Of a stretch of 64,000 bases of DNA, positions 50,915 through 58,516 are shown piece by piece. Each line of letters begins with the position of its first letter. Position 1 is the stretch's first letter. The DNA lies in NCBI RefSeq assembly GCF_000372525.1, contig NZ_AQUR01000103.1, positions 186,001-250,000 on the forward strand. The letters are read 5' to 3'. A program made the position numbers and the translations under genes. Origin of the DNA: Cupriavidus neocaledonicus. GTDB lineage: Bacteria > Pseudomonadota > Gammaproteobacteria > Burkholderiales > Burkholderiaceae. Below the pieces are notes generated by a model. It searched no databases. It was not told the DNA's origin and saw nothing but the letters and a program-made list of their open reading frames with translations.

Positions 50915-51535
50915 ATGACCAAGACCGCCAAGACCCTGATTACCGCCGCCACCCTTGCCGCCGCGCTCGCCGGCGGTGTCGCGCAGGCCGCCAGCGTGAA
51001 CGCCAACGCCGGCGACAAGTACGGCTACAGCTATCGCGTCGGCAACGCCGATGCCTTTACCGACGGCGCCCGCACGGGCAAGTTCGACCCGTTCACGGAA
51101 GGTGCGCGCAGCGGCCAGTTCGATCCGTTCACCGAAGGCGCACGCGTCGGCAAGACCGACCCGTACACCGACGGCGCGCGCACGGTCGCGGCCGCGGTGC
51201 CGGCAGACAGCTACGGCTACAACTACCGCAGCGGCAACGCCGATCCGTTCACTGATGGTGCCCGCGTAGGCAAGCCCGACCCGTACACCGACGGTGCCCG
51301 CACGGTAGCCGGCCTGGATCGCGGCGGCGTGTCGGCCGAGCCGGCCCGCAGCTTCGACCCGTACACGGACGGTGCGCGCGTCGGCAAGGCTGATCCGTAC
51401 ACCGACGGCGCCCGCACGGTGGCCGGCCTGGATCGCAGCGGCGTGTCGGCGGCGCCGGCCCGCAGCTTCGACCCGTACACGGACGGTGCACGCGTGGGCA
51501 CGGTGGATCCGTACACCGACGGCGCCATCGCCTGA
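50915..51535 (+). CDS. Exported DPYTDGAR-repeat protein, long copy
   Basis: Paralogue of the protein at 49293. The ATG at 50915 follows CAGGAG and gives 206 residues with a signal peptide cleaved probably after AQA. The mature part has ten 12-residue D-P-[YF]-T-[DE]-G-A-R units. It has expanded by repeating a 38-residue super-unit (TVAGLDR-x-GVS-x-xPARS, then FDPYTDGARVGK and x-DPYTDGAR) and by a second KYGYSYR-like segment (SYGYNYRSG). The same frame is open back to an ATG at 50723 exactly at the predicted transcription start, so a longer form is formally possible, but it would bury the signal peptide. Function unknown. Confidence 0.85.
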   Translation: MTKTAKTLITAATLAAALAGGVAQAASVNANAGDKYGYSYRVGNADAFTDGARTGKFDPFTEGARSGQFDPFTEGARVGKTDPYTDGARTVAAAVPADSYGYNYRSGNADPFTDGARVGKPDPYTDGARTVAGLDRGGVSAEPARSFDPYTDGARVGKADPYTDGARTVAGLDRSGVSAAPARSFDPYTDGARVGTVDPYTDGAIA

Positions 51536-51609
51536 AAGCCGGCCGGCCTGGTGCCGGCCATCGACAAACACCGGGCCGCCACGGTGCGGCCCCGCTTCAG
51601 GAGTTGATC

Positions 51610-51711
51610 ATGCGTTGGCGTGACACTGCGCTGATCCTGGGCGGATGGGTAGGGCTTTGCCTGGCAAGCGGGTCCCTCATCACGCTGATCGCACAAACGC
51701 TGCCGGCCTGA
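51610..51711 (+). CDS. 33-residue membrane microprotein, cassette 2
   Basis: Paralogue of the ORF at 49752, same length, 19 identical residues. Starts MRWRDTALILGGWVGLC behind AGGAG and ends TLPA. Shared invariant positions include LxLGGW, LC, SGSxIT and AQxLP. One membrane helix (about 7-28). It lies 74 bp after the long repeat protein and 32 bp before the second tetR, so the three genes probably form one transcript. Confidence 0.72.
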   Translation: MRWRDTALILGGWVGLCLASGSLITLIAQTLPA

Positions 51712-51743
51712 ATGGCCCGGCGGCAAGCCGAGGAGTCGATGCC

Positions 51744-52331
51744 ATGAATACGCCAACCGTACGCGAGCAACTGGTCGAACATGCGCTGGTGCTGATCCGC
51801 CGCCGGGGCTTCAACGGTTTCAGCTATCGCGACCTGGCCGAACTGGTCGGCGTGAAGACCTCGAGCATCCACTATTACTTCCCGTCCAAGGACGACCTGG
51901 TGCTCGAAGCGGTGCGTGAGTACAGCGCACGCAAGCGGGCAAGGCTGCAGGCCATCGATACCAGCCTGCCGTGCGCCGAGCAGGCGCGGCAGTACCTGCA
52001 GCCGCTGCGCGACGGCGCCTGCACCGACCAGGCCTGCGTGGTGGGCATGCTGTCGGCCGACGTGCTGACCATGCCTGACACCGTGCGCGCCGCGATGCAG
52101 GACTTCACCCGCCTTAACGAGCAGTGGCTGGCGCGCCTGTTCGAACAGGCCGCCGCCCGGGGCGCGGCGCCGTTTGCGCTGCCGCCGCAGCAGCTGGCGC
52201 AGGTGGTATTCGGCGCGCTGCAGAACGGGCTGATCAGCGCGCGGCTGTTCGGCACGTGGGAACGCGTCGATGCCGCGGCGGCGCTGCTGGCCAGCGCCAT
52301 GCCGGTCGAGGAAGCGCTAGCCGAAGCGTGA
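51744..52331 (+). CDS. TetR-family regulator, cassette 2
   Basis: The ATG at 51744 (MNTPTVREQLVEHAL) follows GAGGAG, giving 195 residues. The HTH (LIRRRGFNGFSYRDLAELVGVKTSSIHYYFPSKDDLV) matches the first TetR almost residue for residue, while the ligand domain is more divergent. Two cysteines in GACTDQACVVGMLSADV align with part of the four-cysteine segment of its paralogue. Unlike the first tetR it has no operator or terminator before it and seems to be the last gene of cassette 2. The 3' end overlaps the convergent hydrolase gene by 15 bp. Confidence 0.92.
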   Translation: MNTPTVREQLVEHALVLIRRRGFNGFSYRDLAELVGVKTSSIHYYFPSKDDLVLEAVREYSARKRARLQAIDTSLPCAEQARQYLQPLRDGACTDQACVVGMLSADVLTMPDTVRAAMQDFTRLNEQWLARLFEQAAARGAAPFALPPQQLAQVVFGALQNGLISARLFGTWERVDAAAALLASAMPVEEALAEA

Positions 52332-53069
52332 TCCGGCGCGCGCGACCGCATCGCATACCCACTGCGGGTCGTCGTGCGGCAGGTCATGGCCGGCCCAGTG
52401 GTGCGTCAGCAGGGGTACATCCCAGGCCTGCGCGATGCGCGCCGAACAGGCCGGGTTGACCAGGCGGTCCGCCGCCGAGGCCAGCAGCAATACCGGACAG
52501 CGCGGCGGCTCGGCGGGCGCGCAGTAGCGCGCGGCAGCCAGCAGTTGCGCCAGTGCGGCCTGCCGGCTGACCGGTGCGTCCGCCGCGATGGCCTGCCACT
52601 GCGCGAGGTCGGCGGCCAGCGTATCGGTGCGCGCGCAGGTGATGGCGTGGATGGTCCGTTCGCAATACGCGCGATCCCGCCAGCGCTGCGCCACGCGCAG
52701 CAGCCTGCCCCAGTTGCGCGGACGCAGGCGCTGCGCCGGCGTGCAGAAGGGCCGCATGCTGGTGTTGACCAGCACCAGGCCGCTCACTTCCTCCGGATAC
52801 GCGCTGGCCCACTCGGTCGCGGCCATCGCCCCGAGCGACATGGCCAGCACGCGGTATGGTCCCGGCACCCCGGCGGCGGTCAGCTGGCGCCGCACCGCGG
52901 TCACCATGTCGCGCACGCTCCACGGCGCGGGCTGCGCCGACAGCGCGCCATTGCCGGGCAGGTCAGGCAACAGCGGGCGTCCCAGACCGGCTGCCTCCCA
53001 GCGCGCCGGCAGCGTTCCCCAGTGGCGCGATTCACGCGTCAGTCCCCGCAAGAATACCCATCGGCTCAT
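52317..53069 (-). CDS. Alpha/beta hydrolase
   Basis: The ATG at 53069 (MSRWVFLRGLTRESRHWG) gives 250 residues and overlaps the stop of the M14 peptidase gene by 4 bp. Features: LPDLPGNG near the oxyanion region, the nucleophile elbow AMSLGAM (the usual first Gly replaced by Ala, Ser near residue 97), acid Asp in ASAADRLVNP, and His in WAGHDLPHDDP. WVCDA near the end is typical of BioH-like hydrolases. Probably the last gene of a three-gene operon with the HAD and M14 genes; substrate unknown. Confidence 0.85.
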   Translation of the reverse strand: MSRWVFLRGLTRESRHWGTLPARWEAAGLGRPLLPDLPGNGALSAQPAPWSVRDMVTAVRRQLTAAGVPGPYRVLAMSLGAMAATEWASAYPEEVSGLVLVNTSMRPFCTPAQRLRPRNWGRLLRVAQRWRDRAYCERTIHAITCARTDTLAADLAQWQAIAADAPVSRQAALAQLLAAARYCAPAEPPRCPVLLLASAADRLVNPACSARIAQAWDVPLLTHHWAGHDLPHDDPQWVCDAVARAGSRFG

Positions 53070-54085
53070 GGCGGCTCCGTGTGCCAGTGCGCGTGTGCCT
53101 GCTGCAGCAGTTCGTCGCGCTGCGCGCCGCGGGGCAGCCAGCGGTCCGACGCATAGGCGATGCGGCCGAGAAAGTCGAACAGGCTGACGTGCCGGCGCAG
53201 CACGCGCGCGGTGCGGTGCGCCTTGATCGGGTTGAAGATGCCCTCGCGCGAGAACAGCTGGCGCGGGTTTTTCTTGATCCACAGCCACGAGCCCAGCTCC
53301 AGCGTCATCGGCAGGAACAGGTTGCCGCGCGGGGCCAGGTCATAGGCGTGGTCCCACAGGTCGCCGTGCAACAGGTACTGGTGGCTCTGCGGCTCGAAGG
53401 TATAGCCATGGTGCGGGTGCGCCTGCTCGAACAGGGTCTTGAGCAGGTACATCTCGGCCAGGTGCGGCATCGGCCGGCGCGTGCGCGCGTAGGGAAACCA
53501 GATGCTGTCGCGCCAGCCGTAGCCGGAATGGCAGTCCACCGCAAAGCTGAGCGGGCGCGGCAGCAGTTCCTGCCGGACCACGCGCAGCAGGGCGCTGCTT
53601 TCGAGCTCCATCGGCGCGCCCGCGGCGCCGCGGTACCACGGCAGCCAGGCGCCGATACGCTGTCCGCCGGCCAGGAAGGGCACGGGCGCGTCGGCATCCT
53701 GCGGGCCGTTGCGCATCAGGTCGACGCCGTTGGGGTTGGCGCGCGTGCCGGCCCACATGCCGCCGGGATTGACGATGGGCATGAACACCAGCCGCACCGA
53801 TTGCAGCTCGCGGTGCAGCAGCTCGTCCCAGGCCAGGCGGGACAGCACCGAACGCAGGTAATCCAGCACCAGTTGCGTGCCGATGCGCTCCAGCCCGTGT
53901 ATGCCGCCGAAGATGCCGATGGCCGGCGCACCCGGGTCGCGGCTGCCCAGCGTGGCGACATGCACGCCAAAGCGGTGGCCCTGCACGGTGGTCTCGCACA
54001 CCACCTGGGTATCGAGCACGTGGCTGCCGGCATCCAGCAAGGTCAGCAACTGATCATATTCCGGGAAGTCGGCGCGCGGGTGCAT
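53066..54085 (-). CDS. M14-family zinc carboxypeptidase-like protein
   Basis: The 339-residue protein has the M14 zinc-binding HxxE in FGGIHGLERIG (about residues 58-68), the following VLDYLRS helix, LVFMPIVNPGGMWAGTRANPNGVDLMRN with substrate-binding Arg/Asn, a third zinc-ligand His in VDCHSGYGW, and the catalytic-type Glu in MTLELGSW. This resembles predicted deacylase/carboxypeptidase proteins rather than digestive carboxypeptidases; no signal peptide is seen, so it is likely cytoplasmic. It starts 3 bp after the HAD gene and overlaps the hydrolase by 4 bp (ATGA). Confidence 0.85.
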   Translation of the reverse strand: MHPRADFPEYDQLLTLLDAGSHVLDTQVVCETTVQGHRFGVHVATLGSRDPGAPAIGIFGGIHGLERIGTQLVLDYLRSVLSRLAWDELLHRELQSVRLVFMPIVNPGGMWAGTRANPNGVDLMRNGPQDADAPVPFLAGGQRIGAWLPWYRGAAGAPMELESSALLRVVRQELLPRPLSFAVDCHSGYGWRDSIWFPYARTRRPMPHLAEMYLLKTLFEQAHPHHGYTFEPQSHQYLLHGDLWDHAYDLAPRGNLFLPMTLELGSWLWIKKNPRQLFSREGIFNPIKAHRTARVLRRHVSLFDFLGRIAYASDRWLPRGAQRDELLQQAHAHWHTEPP

Positions 54086-54088
54086 GGA

Positions 54089-54790
54089 TCAGGTGGCCGG
54101 CACGCCTGCCGCCGCGAACAGCTGCATGACCGGCCAGCCACGCGCGCCGGCCGTGTCGCGCAGGGTCGGGTCGGGATTGACGGCGACGGGGTGGCCGACG
54201 CTTTCGAGCAGCGGCAGGTCGTTGCGCGAGTCGCTGTAGAAGGTGGCGTGGGTCAGTTCCGTGTGCGCCAGGCCGAGCGTATCGAGCCAAGCCAGCACGC
54301 GCAGCACCTTGCCCGGTCCATAGGCGGGCACCCCGGCCAGCGCGCCGGTGAATTCGCCGCGCACGTCGAGCTCGGCCTCTACCGCCAGCAGGTGCGGCAC
54401 GCCCAGCTCGCGCGCGATCGGCTCGGTGATGAAGCGGCAGGTGGCGGTGACGATGCAGCACAGGTCGCCGGCGCCGAGATGGCGCGCCAGCAGGCTGCGC
54501 GTGGCGGGCGGGATCGCGGGCACGATCACGTCGCGCATGTAGTCGGCGCGCCATTGCGTCAGGCGCTGGCGCGGATGGCGTGCCAGCAGGCCCAGCGCAA
54601 AGCGCGCATGGGCGGCGAAGTCGAGGCGCCCGGCCTGGTAGGCGGCCAGCCAGCGCGCGTTGTGCGCGTCGATCTCGGCCGCATCGGCGCCGCCGACGGC
54701 GACGAGGTAGCGCGCCCATTCGTACTCGCTGTCGAGCGGCAGCAAGGTGTGGTCCAGGTCGAACAGGGCGAGGCGAGGTGCGGCAGGCAT
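54089..54790 (-). CDS. HAD-superfamily phosphatase (HAD-IB, SerB-like)
   Basis: The ATG at 54790 (MPAAPRLALFDLDHTLL) gives 233 residues; the long upstream frame is Arg/Pro-biased and not supported. Motif I DLDHTLLP with both Asp, motif II VTATCRF (Thr), and motif III/IV YSDSRNDLPLLE with the conserved Asp pair are all present. A cap helix bundle lies between motifs I and II (SEYEWARYLVAVGG onward), typical of subclass IB such as phosphoserine phosphatase relatives. First gene of the HAD-M14-hydrolase operon. Confidence 0.9.
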   Translation of the reverse strand: MPAAPRLALFDLDHTLLPLDSEYEWARYLVAVGGADAAEIDAHNARWLAAYQAGRLDFAAHARFALGLLARHPRQRLTQWRADYMRDVIVPAIPPATRSLLARHLGAGDLCCIVTATCRFITEPIARELGVPHLLAVEAELDVRGEFTGALAGVPAYGPGKVLRVLAWLDTLGLAHTELTHATFYSDSRNDLPLLESVGHPVAVNPDPTLRDTAGARGWPVMQLFAAAGVPAT

Positions 54791-54933
54791 GCGGGAGGGC
54801 TCCGTAGGCGAAACCGCCAAGCTTGGCGCGGCGCGGTGACCGCGCGGTGATGAAGGACCGAAGTTTTCCGATGCCGGCATCGGCGGCTGCAACGCGGCAC
54901 GCGTGGGCGCTATTTTCACCACCATGCGTTGCT

Positions 54934-55827
54934 TCAGGCAGCCTGGACCGCGGCAGCCGGTTCGTCCAGCGCCACGCAATCCAGGAAGGCGCCGACCAGC
55001 CGCGTCTGCCGCCGGCTCTGCAGGCAGTACAGGTATTCGTGCAAGACCGGCGCGCCCGACGCAAACGGTACCACGCGCAGCAGCGGGTCGCGCGGCACCT
55101 CGCCCAGCGGCACCACGCTGGCGCCCAGGCCCTGGCGGATCGCCTCGTAGATGGCCTCGCGGCTGCCGATCACGGTGTGCGGCGGCAATTCCAGCCCGCA
55201 GCCTGCCAGCGCGGTTTCGATCGTCTTGCGCGTCATCGAGCCGTGCTCGCGCACCAGCAGGTGGCAGCCGCGCAACTGCGGCAGGTCGATTTGCGCAAGC
55301 CGTGCCAGCGCATGGTCGGGATGCACCACCAGCACCATCGGGTCGCTCGCCAGCCGGATGCGGGCCAGGCGGTCATCGTCCACCGGGTGCGACGACACCG
55401 CCGCGTCGATGCGATACTCGAACAGCGCTTCGAGCATCTGTTGCGAGTTGCCGATGTCCAGGCTCACATCGATCGCCGGATAGCGCTGCCGGAACGCCGC
55501 CACCGCGCGCAGGATGTAATACGGCCCGGTGGCGCCGATGCGCAGGTTGCCGAAGCGCAGGTTGCCGGCGTTGCGCAGCAGGTAGTCGGCATTGCCTTCC
55601 TGCTGCATCAGTTGCTCGACCACCGGCATCAGCGCCACGCCGACGTCGCTCAGGTCGACGCGGCTGGCGCGGCGATGGAACAGCTCCACGCCGTAGGTTT
55701 CCTCCAGCTGGCGGATGCGTCCCGTGACCGTGGGCTGGCTCACGCGCAACTGCCGCGCCGCCATGGTGATGCTGCCCTGGCGCGCCACTTCGAAAAAGGT
55801 CAACAGCAGGTCGCCTAGCATGGTCAT
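54934..55827 (-). CDS. LysR-family transcriptional regulator
   Basis: The 297-residue LysR protein has the N-terminal HTH (LLLTFFEVARQGSITMAARQLRVSQPTVTGRIRQLEETYGVELFHR, about residues 7-52) and a PBP2-type effector domain beginning near residue 90 (LRIGATGPYYILRAVAAFRQRYPAIDV). Its target is not obvious, as no divergent gene lies upstream; the next gene upstream is the phospholipase C, on the same strand and 151 bp away. Confidence 0.93.
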   Translation of the reverse strand: MTMLGDLLLTFFEVARQGSITMAARQLRVSQPTVTGRIRQLEETYGVELFHRRASRVDLSDVGVALMPVVEQLMQQEGNADYLLRNAGNLRFGNLRIGATGPYYILRAVAAFRQRYPAIDVSLDIGNSQQMLEALFEYRIDAAVSSHPVDDDRLARIRLASDPMVLVVHPDHALARLAQIDLPQLRGCHLLVREHGSMTRKTIETALAGCGLELPPHTVIGSREAIYEAIRQGLGASVVPLGEVPRDPLLRVVPFASGAPVLHEYLYCLQSRRQTRLVGAFLDCVALDEPAAAVQAA

Positions 55828-55978
55828 CCGCGCGGAGTTGGGGGGGAAGGTCCGGACCGGGCCGGACGACCGCGCAGTCTAGCGGCCCAATATGACAAAA
55901 CGGCTACGCCCGCCCGGGCCGGGTCCGCTTGGGACCGGCCGGGGCGGGACTGGCGTTGCGGCCGGGCGGGCGTTGGCG

Positions 55979-58135
55979 TCAGCCGGCCGCGCCCATCGCC
56001 GGGTCGGACACGCCGTCCTTGCCGGTTTCGATGCGCCCGGCAAAGCGGCGCGTAAAGCCGCCTTGCGCGGTGGTGACGGTGAAGTCGTACCAGTTGCCCT
56101 GGCGCGCCACCGGCCAGTGCTGCTGCAGCTGCATGCCCGCCGGCACCTCGTACGTCCACGGGCCGTCGGTGCGGTAGGCGTTGGCCTGGACCGTGAAGGT
56201 GCAGGGCGCGCTACCGGTATTGATCAGGTCCACGTACACCGCGGCGTTGGCGATGTCATAGCAGACGCGAATTTCCGGCGCGCTGGCGCCGGCCGCGGTC
56301 ACCGCCGCCACGTCGCCGCGGAAGGCGCGGTGGAAGCCGTTCGGGCCCAGCACCCACAGGTCGTACTTGCCGCCGTCGGTGGCAAAGACGTCCCAGCTGC
56401 CATGCAGCTCCTTGCCGGGCTCGACCATATAACGGCGCGGCACGCGGTCCAGGTGCAGCCGGTCGTAGACGTGGAACACCGCCGCCGCGGTGCCGGTGTT
56501 GCTGAAGAGCAGCCACACCGCGCGCTGGTCGCGGGCGTCTTCGCGCGCGCTGACGTGCAGTTCATAGGGCAGGGCGCGCGACGGGCGCGTGCCGGGATCC
56601 TGTTGCGGCATCTGCTGGCTGCCGGCCGGCGGCAGCGGCACCTGAGGCAGCACGCCTTGCGCGGTGCGGATGGCGTCGGCGCTGGCCTTGTCGCGGCTCG
56701 GCAGTTGCGGCAGTGGGTTGGTGTTGGGACTGACGAAATTGAAGGCCGAGGTCAGGTCGCCCGCCACCGCGCGGCGGAAGCCGCTGATATTGGGCTCGGC
56801 CACGCCGAAGCGCGCCTCCAGGAAGCGCAGCACCGAGGTGTGGTCGAACACCTGCGAATTGACCCAGCCGCCGCGGCTCCACGGCGAGACCACGTACATC
56901 GGCACGCGCGGGCCGGGGCCGTAGGGACGCTTGTCGACGTGGTACTCCGGCCTGAGCTGCTCCGGGTCGAGCGTGGTGGCGCCCGCCAGCGTGTCGCCAT
57001 CATAGGCCGGCGCGCACGGCGGCGGCAGATGGTCGAAATAGCCGTCGTTCTCGTCGAAGTTGATCAGCAGCACGGTCTTGCTCCAGACCGCGGGATTGGC
57101 GGTCAGGGCGTCGAGCACCTCCTGCGTGTACCAGGCGCCCTGCACCGGGCTGGACGGCCCGGGGTGCTCCGAGTACGTCGCCGGCGCCACGATCCACGAC
57201 ACCTGCGGCAGCTTGCCCGCGGCGATGTCGTCGCGCAGCGCCTGCAGGAAGCCGCCGTCGGGCATGGTGTTGGCCACGCCCTTGAGCAGCGGGCTGACCG
57301 CGTCGTCGGCGCTGGTGTACGGCGGATACGGGCTGCCGTTGGCCTGGTTGCCGCGCGCGGCATTGGCGTCGCGATATTGCTTGAATCCCGCGAGCGGGTT
57401 GTCGGTGAAGTTGTCCGGCATGTTCTGGTAGACCTTCCAGCTCACGCCGGCGGTTTCCAGGCGCTCCGGGTAGGTCTTCCAGGTGTAGGGCGTGTTCGAG
57501 CCCGTGAACGAGTCGCCGCTGTTGTCGATCACCGGGCCGCCGAAGGCGCCGGCCGGATCGTTGGTGCCGGTCCAGTGGAACAGGCGGTTGGGATTGGTGC
57601 CGCCATGGAAACTGCAGTGATAGGCGTCGCACAGCGTGAAGGCATTGGCCAGCGCCACCTGGAAATCCAGCTCGGCTTCGGTGTAGTAGCCCATCGACTG
57701 GGTCTGCTTGTAGGTAGGCCACTTGTTCATGCGGCCCAGGTCCCAGGCGTTCTGCGCGTCCGGATAGGAGTGCGGGGTGCCGCTGACGCGCTGTGCATTG
57801 CCGGCGCTGCTGTCCAGGTGGTAGGGCAGCACGGTGCGGGTGGTGCTGCCGTTGGTATAGGTCTGCTGCCAGACGTTCAGGCCGCCCGCCAGCGGGATCG
57901 GGAAGCGGTCGCCGAAGCCGCGCACGCCGCGCAGCGTGCCGAAGTAGTTATCGAACGAGCGGTTCTCCTGCATCAGGATGACCACGTGCTCGACATCGCG
58001 GATGGTCCCGGTGGCGTTATTGGCCGGGATCGCCAGGGCGCGGCGGATCGACGGCGGGAAGGCCGCCAGCGCGGCGGTGGCGGCGGCGCTGCCGCCGGCA
58101 AGCTTGAGGAAGTTGCGTCTGCTTTGGGGATTCAT
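55979..58135 (-). CDS. Tat-exported phosphocholine-type phospholipase C
   Basis: Predicted non-haemolytic/haemolytic-type bacterial phospholipase C releasing phosphocholine from phosphatidylcholine or sphingomyelin. The 718-residue protein has a Tat signal (NPQSRRNFLKLAGG, followed by an Ala-rich core). The catalytic block VVILMQENRSFDNYFGTLRGVRGFGDR contains the family Glu-Asn and nucleophile region. NFDENDGYFDHLPPP and KRPYGPGPRVPMYVVSPWSRGGWVNSQVFDHTSVLRFLEARFGV follow. The C-terminus has two beta-rich repeats typical of this family. It is followed upstream on the same strand by a small lipoprotein and a phosphatase-like lipoprotein, suggesting a phospholipid-scavenging set. Confidence 0.93.
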   Translation of the reverse strand: MNPQSRRNFLKLAGGSAAATAALAAFPPSIRRALAIPANNATGTIRDVEHVVILMQENRSFDNYFGTLRGVRGFGDRFPIPLAGGLNVWQQTYTNGSTTRTVLPYHLDSSAGNAQRVSGTPHSYPDAQNAWDLGRMNKWPTYKQTQSMGYYTEAELDFQVALANAFTLCDAYHCSFHGGTNPNRLFHWTGTNDPAGAFGGPVIDNSGDSFTGSNTPYTWKTYPERLETAGVSWKVYQNMPDNFTDNPLAGFKQYRDANAARGNQANGSPYPPYTSADDAVSPLLKGVANTMPDGGFLQALRDDIAAGKLPQVSWIVAPATYSEHPGPSSPVQGAWYTQEVLDALTANPAVWSKTVLLINFDENDGYFDHLPPPCAPAYDGDTLAGATTLDPEQLRPEYHVDKRPYGPGPRVPMYVVSPWSRGGWVNSQVFDHTSVLRFLEARFGVAEPNISGFRRAVAGDLTSAFNFVSPNTNPLPQLPSRDKASADAIRTAQGVLPQVPLPPAGSQQMPQQDPGTRPSRALPYELHVSAREDARDQRAVWLLFSNTGTAAAVFHVYDRLHLDRVPRRYMVEPGKELHGSWDVFATDGGKYDLWVLGPNGFHRAFRGDVAAVTAAGASAPEIRVCYDIANAAVYVDLINTGSAPCTFTVQANAYRTDGPWTYEVPAGMQLQQHWPVARQGNWYDFTVTTAQGGFTRRFAGRIETGKDGVSDPAMGAAG

Positions 58136-58183
58136 GGGATTCGGTGCCGGATGGTTGCGGGGAGGTAGACGGCCGGGCCGGGT

Positions 58184-58417
58184 TCAGGGCGCGCAGCGCA
58201 GCTGCGGCTTGACCGCCGGGGTCTCGCCTGGCTGGTCGCTGCCGTTCCCCTGTCCGGGATTGCCGCCGGTGCCGGGCGCGCCGGGCGTGGTCGGGGCCGC
58301 GGCCGGGACGCCGCTGGTGCCCTCGCCGGAGTCGCCGCCGCAGCCGGCGAGCGCCGCGCTCAGCAGCACGGCGGCCAGCCAGTGCGGCAGGGCCAGGGTG
58401 GAAGGTCGAAAGGTCAT
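58184..58417 (-). CDS. Small Gly/Pro-rich lipoprotein, 77 residues
   Basis: The ATG at 58417 follows CAGGAGA. A signal peptide ends in lipobox LAGC (LSAALAGCGGDSGEG), then the mature part is Gly/Pro/Thr-rich and probably disordered, ending in a segment with one Cys (QLRCAP). It lies between the phospholipase C and phosphatase-like genes on the same strand; function unknown. Confidence 0.72.
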   Translation of the reverse strand: MTFRPSTLALPHWLAAVLLSAALAGCGGDSGEGTSGVPAAAPTTPGAPGTGGNPGQGNGSDQPGETPAVKPQLRCAP

Positions 58418-58516
58418 GGTGTCAATCTCCTGCAGGGGGATCGGGGTGTGGAGAGGGTCAAGGCCGGCCGGCACCCCGTTCCCCCGGGGGAAACGGGGCG
58501 CTGCCGATTCGGGGGG

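Noticed and set aside
49400..51530. Short regular DNA repeats resembling a CRISPR array
   Set aside because: The repeats are in frame, code for a 12-residue protein motif, and have no unique spacers or cas genes.
49400..51530. EF-hand-like calcium loops in the DPYTDGAR repeats
   Set aside because: Only Asp1, Asp/Glu5 and Gly6 fit; position 3 is aromatic and the position 12 Glu is absent, so calcium binding is not supported.
55892..58168. 758-codon plus-strand open frame
   Set aside because: Antisense to the phospholipase C gene, which has full catalytic motifs and a Tat signal.
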